From positions 1 through 17,421 of the forward strand of contig CAMPGW010000063.1 of assembly GCA_946885735.1 (NCBI GenBank): DNA of 17,421 bases, written 5' to 3'. Shown in pieces: positions 17,097 through 17,421 of the stretch. The translations under genes were made by a program, and so were the position numbers. The notes beneath the pieces were generated by a model, which searched no databases, was not told the origin of the DNA, and saw only the letters and a program-made list of their open reading frames with translations. The number at the start of each line of letters is the position of its first letter. Within the stretch, counting starts at the first letter, position 1. The stretch comes from an uncultured Gammaproteobacteria bacterium (GTDB lineage: Bacteria; Pseudomonadota; Gammaproteobacteria; Xanthomonadales; Xanthomonadaceae).

Positions 17097-17267
17097 ATGG
17101 CTACAAACCCTCCTCGCGGCGATGGCCATCGTAATGGCGCCGTTCGGGACCGCTCTCAGTTCAAGGCTCCTAACGGCAACTTCACCAAGCGCGATACCGG
17201 CACCGGCCGCTTCATGGACCAGAAGCTAGGCGGCGCGCCCTTCAAGGGCGTACGGCGAGAAAAGTAG
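17097..17267 (+). CDS. Small basic protein of 56 residues, unknown function
   Basis: It begins MATNPPRGDGHRNGAVRDRS and ends GAPFKGVRREK, with KRDTGTGRFMDQK in the middle. I recall similar short PRGDGHR / FKGVRKEK proteins as conserved hypotheticals in accessory regions, but with no known role. The ATG has GAGGAGG 8 bases upstream, located in the end of the preceding gene. It is rich in Arg/Lys/Gly and lacks hydrophobic segments, so it is probably a soluble nucleic-acid-type binder, which is speculation. It is probably co-transcribed with the DUF1508 gene. Confidence 0.7.
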   Translation: MATNPPRGDGHRNGAVRDRSQFKAPNGNFTKRDTGTGRFMDQKLGGAPFKGVRREK

Positions 17268-17372
17268 CTGTTGCCATCGGCTCCTGGGCACCAGGCGCCC
17301 AGTCCCGGCCGCTGAGCGCAAGCCAGCAAGAAGTGATTCCCTGCATCACTCAACCCAACCTAAGGAATTCTT

Positions 17373-17421
17373 ATGCTCCCCAATCGGCCCGACCACCCCG
17401 AACATCCCGAGCACCCCGACC
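17373..17421 (+). CDS. Start of an ORF cut by the window end, His-Pro-Glu repeats
   Basis: The ATG at 17373 has TAAGGA 7 bases upstream, a strong Shine-Dalgarno. The first 16 codons read MLPNRPDHPEHPEHPD and continue past the window. The DHPEHPE repeat pattern may be a low-complexity or metal-binding leader. No function can be assigned. The 105 bp before it hold short hairpins (CTGGGC/GCCCAG at 17284-17302, AGTGAT/ATCACT at 17332-17350) with no T run. Confidence 0.5.
   Translation, partial: MLPNRPDHPEHPEHPD

Larger units (their letters stand above)
13900..17421. mobile_element. Left part of a genomic island inserted in mutS (partial)
   Basis: From the break in mutS to the window end the gene content changes to defence and accessory functions. 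AT-rich stretches become frequent, especially at 14421-16740, against the GC-rich core to the left. The left boundary is placed where the MutS similarity ends. The first 50 bases are unusually T-rich (CGCCGTTTTTGCCGC then ATTTTTAACG) and could be an element end. No integrase, transposase or right end is seen here. Confidence 0.5.

Overview
The window is a high-GC gammaproteobacterial chromosome segment, most likely from the Xanthomonadaceae/Lysobacteraceae (Lysobacter, Luteimonas or Pseudoxanthomonas type). This rests on the conserved block cinA-lexA-recA-recX-alaS-csrA-tRNA-Ser, a LexA operator of the type reported for Xanthomonas/Xylella (TTAG-N6-TACTA), a TSP3/OmpA lipoprotein and a CadC-like TPR regulator. 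No species call is possible from the sequence alone.

Layout. Bases 1-478 hold a minus-strand tRNA array, in transcription order Pro(TGG), Arg(TCT), His(GTG), Lys(CTT, cut by the window edge), with an extended -10 promoter upstream of tRNA-Pro and a 36-bp duplicated 3' fragment of tRNA-His. Bases 542-4200 hold three minus-strand genes: a thioredoxin-reductase-like flavoprotein, a small secreted helical protein and a large membrane protein. A tRNA-Arg(ACG) with its own promoter and terminator lies among them. Bases 4289-10629 are the conserved core, all minus strand: cinA/pncC, lexA, an unlisted 51-codon ORF overlapping lexA by ATGA, recA, recX, alaS, csrA and tRNA-Ser(GCT). The only LexA box I see overlaps the lexA -10 and sits 5 bases from the start codon, so lexA, the small ORF, recA and probably recX look like one SOS unit read from a leaderless promoter.

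Bases 10789-13814 carry an OmpA-family lipoprotein (+), a small secreted protein (-) and, divergent from it, a membrane-anchored winged-helix/TPR regulator (+). Just after it, at 13844, a reading frame begins with a MutS-like N-terminus (HTPFMR) and departs from MutS after about 18 codons. From about 13900 to the window end the DNA is visibly less GC-rich in most places and carries accessory genes: an Abi_2/AbiF-type HEPN protein (-), a candidate short RNA with its own promoter and strong terminator (+), an XRE regulator plus ImmA/IrrE metallopeptidase pair (-), and small plus-strand ORFs including a single-repeat DUF1508/YegP protein. I read this as the left part of a genomic island inserted near the 5' end of mutS. 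Its integrase and right end are outside the window.

The most interesting items are the mutS-interrupting island, the HEPN gene with a divergent short RNA unit, and the lexA-coupled small ORF. None could be tested by search here.
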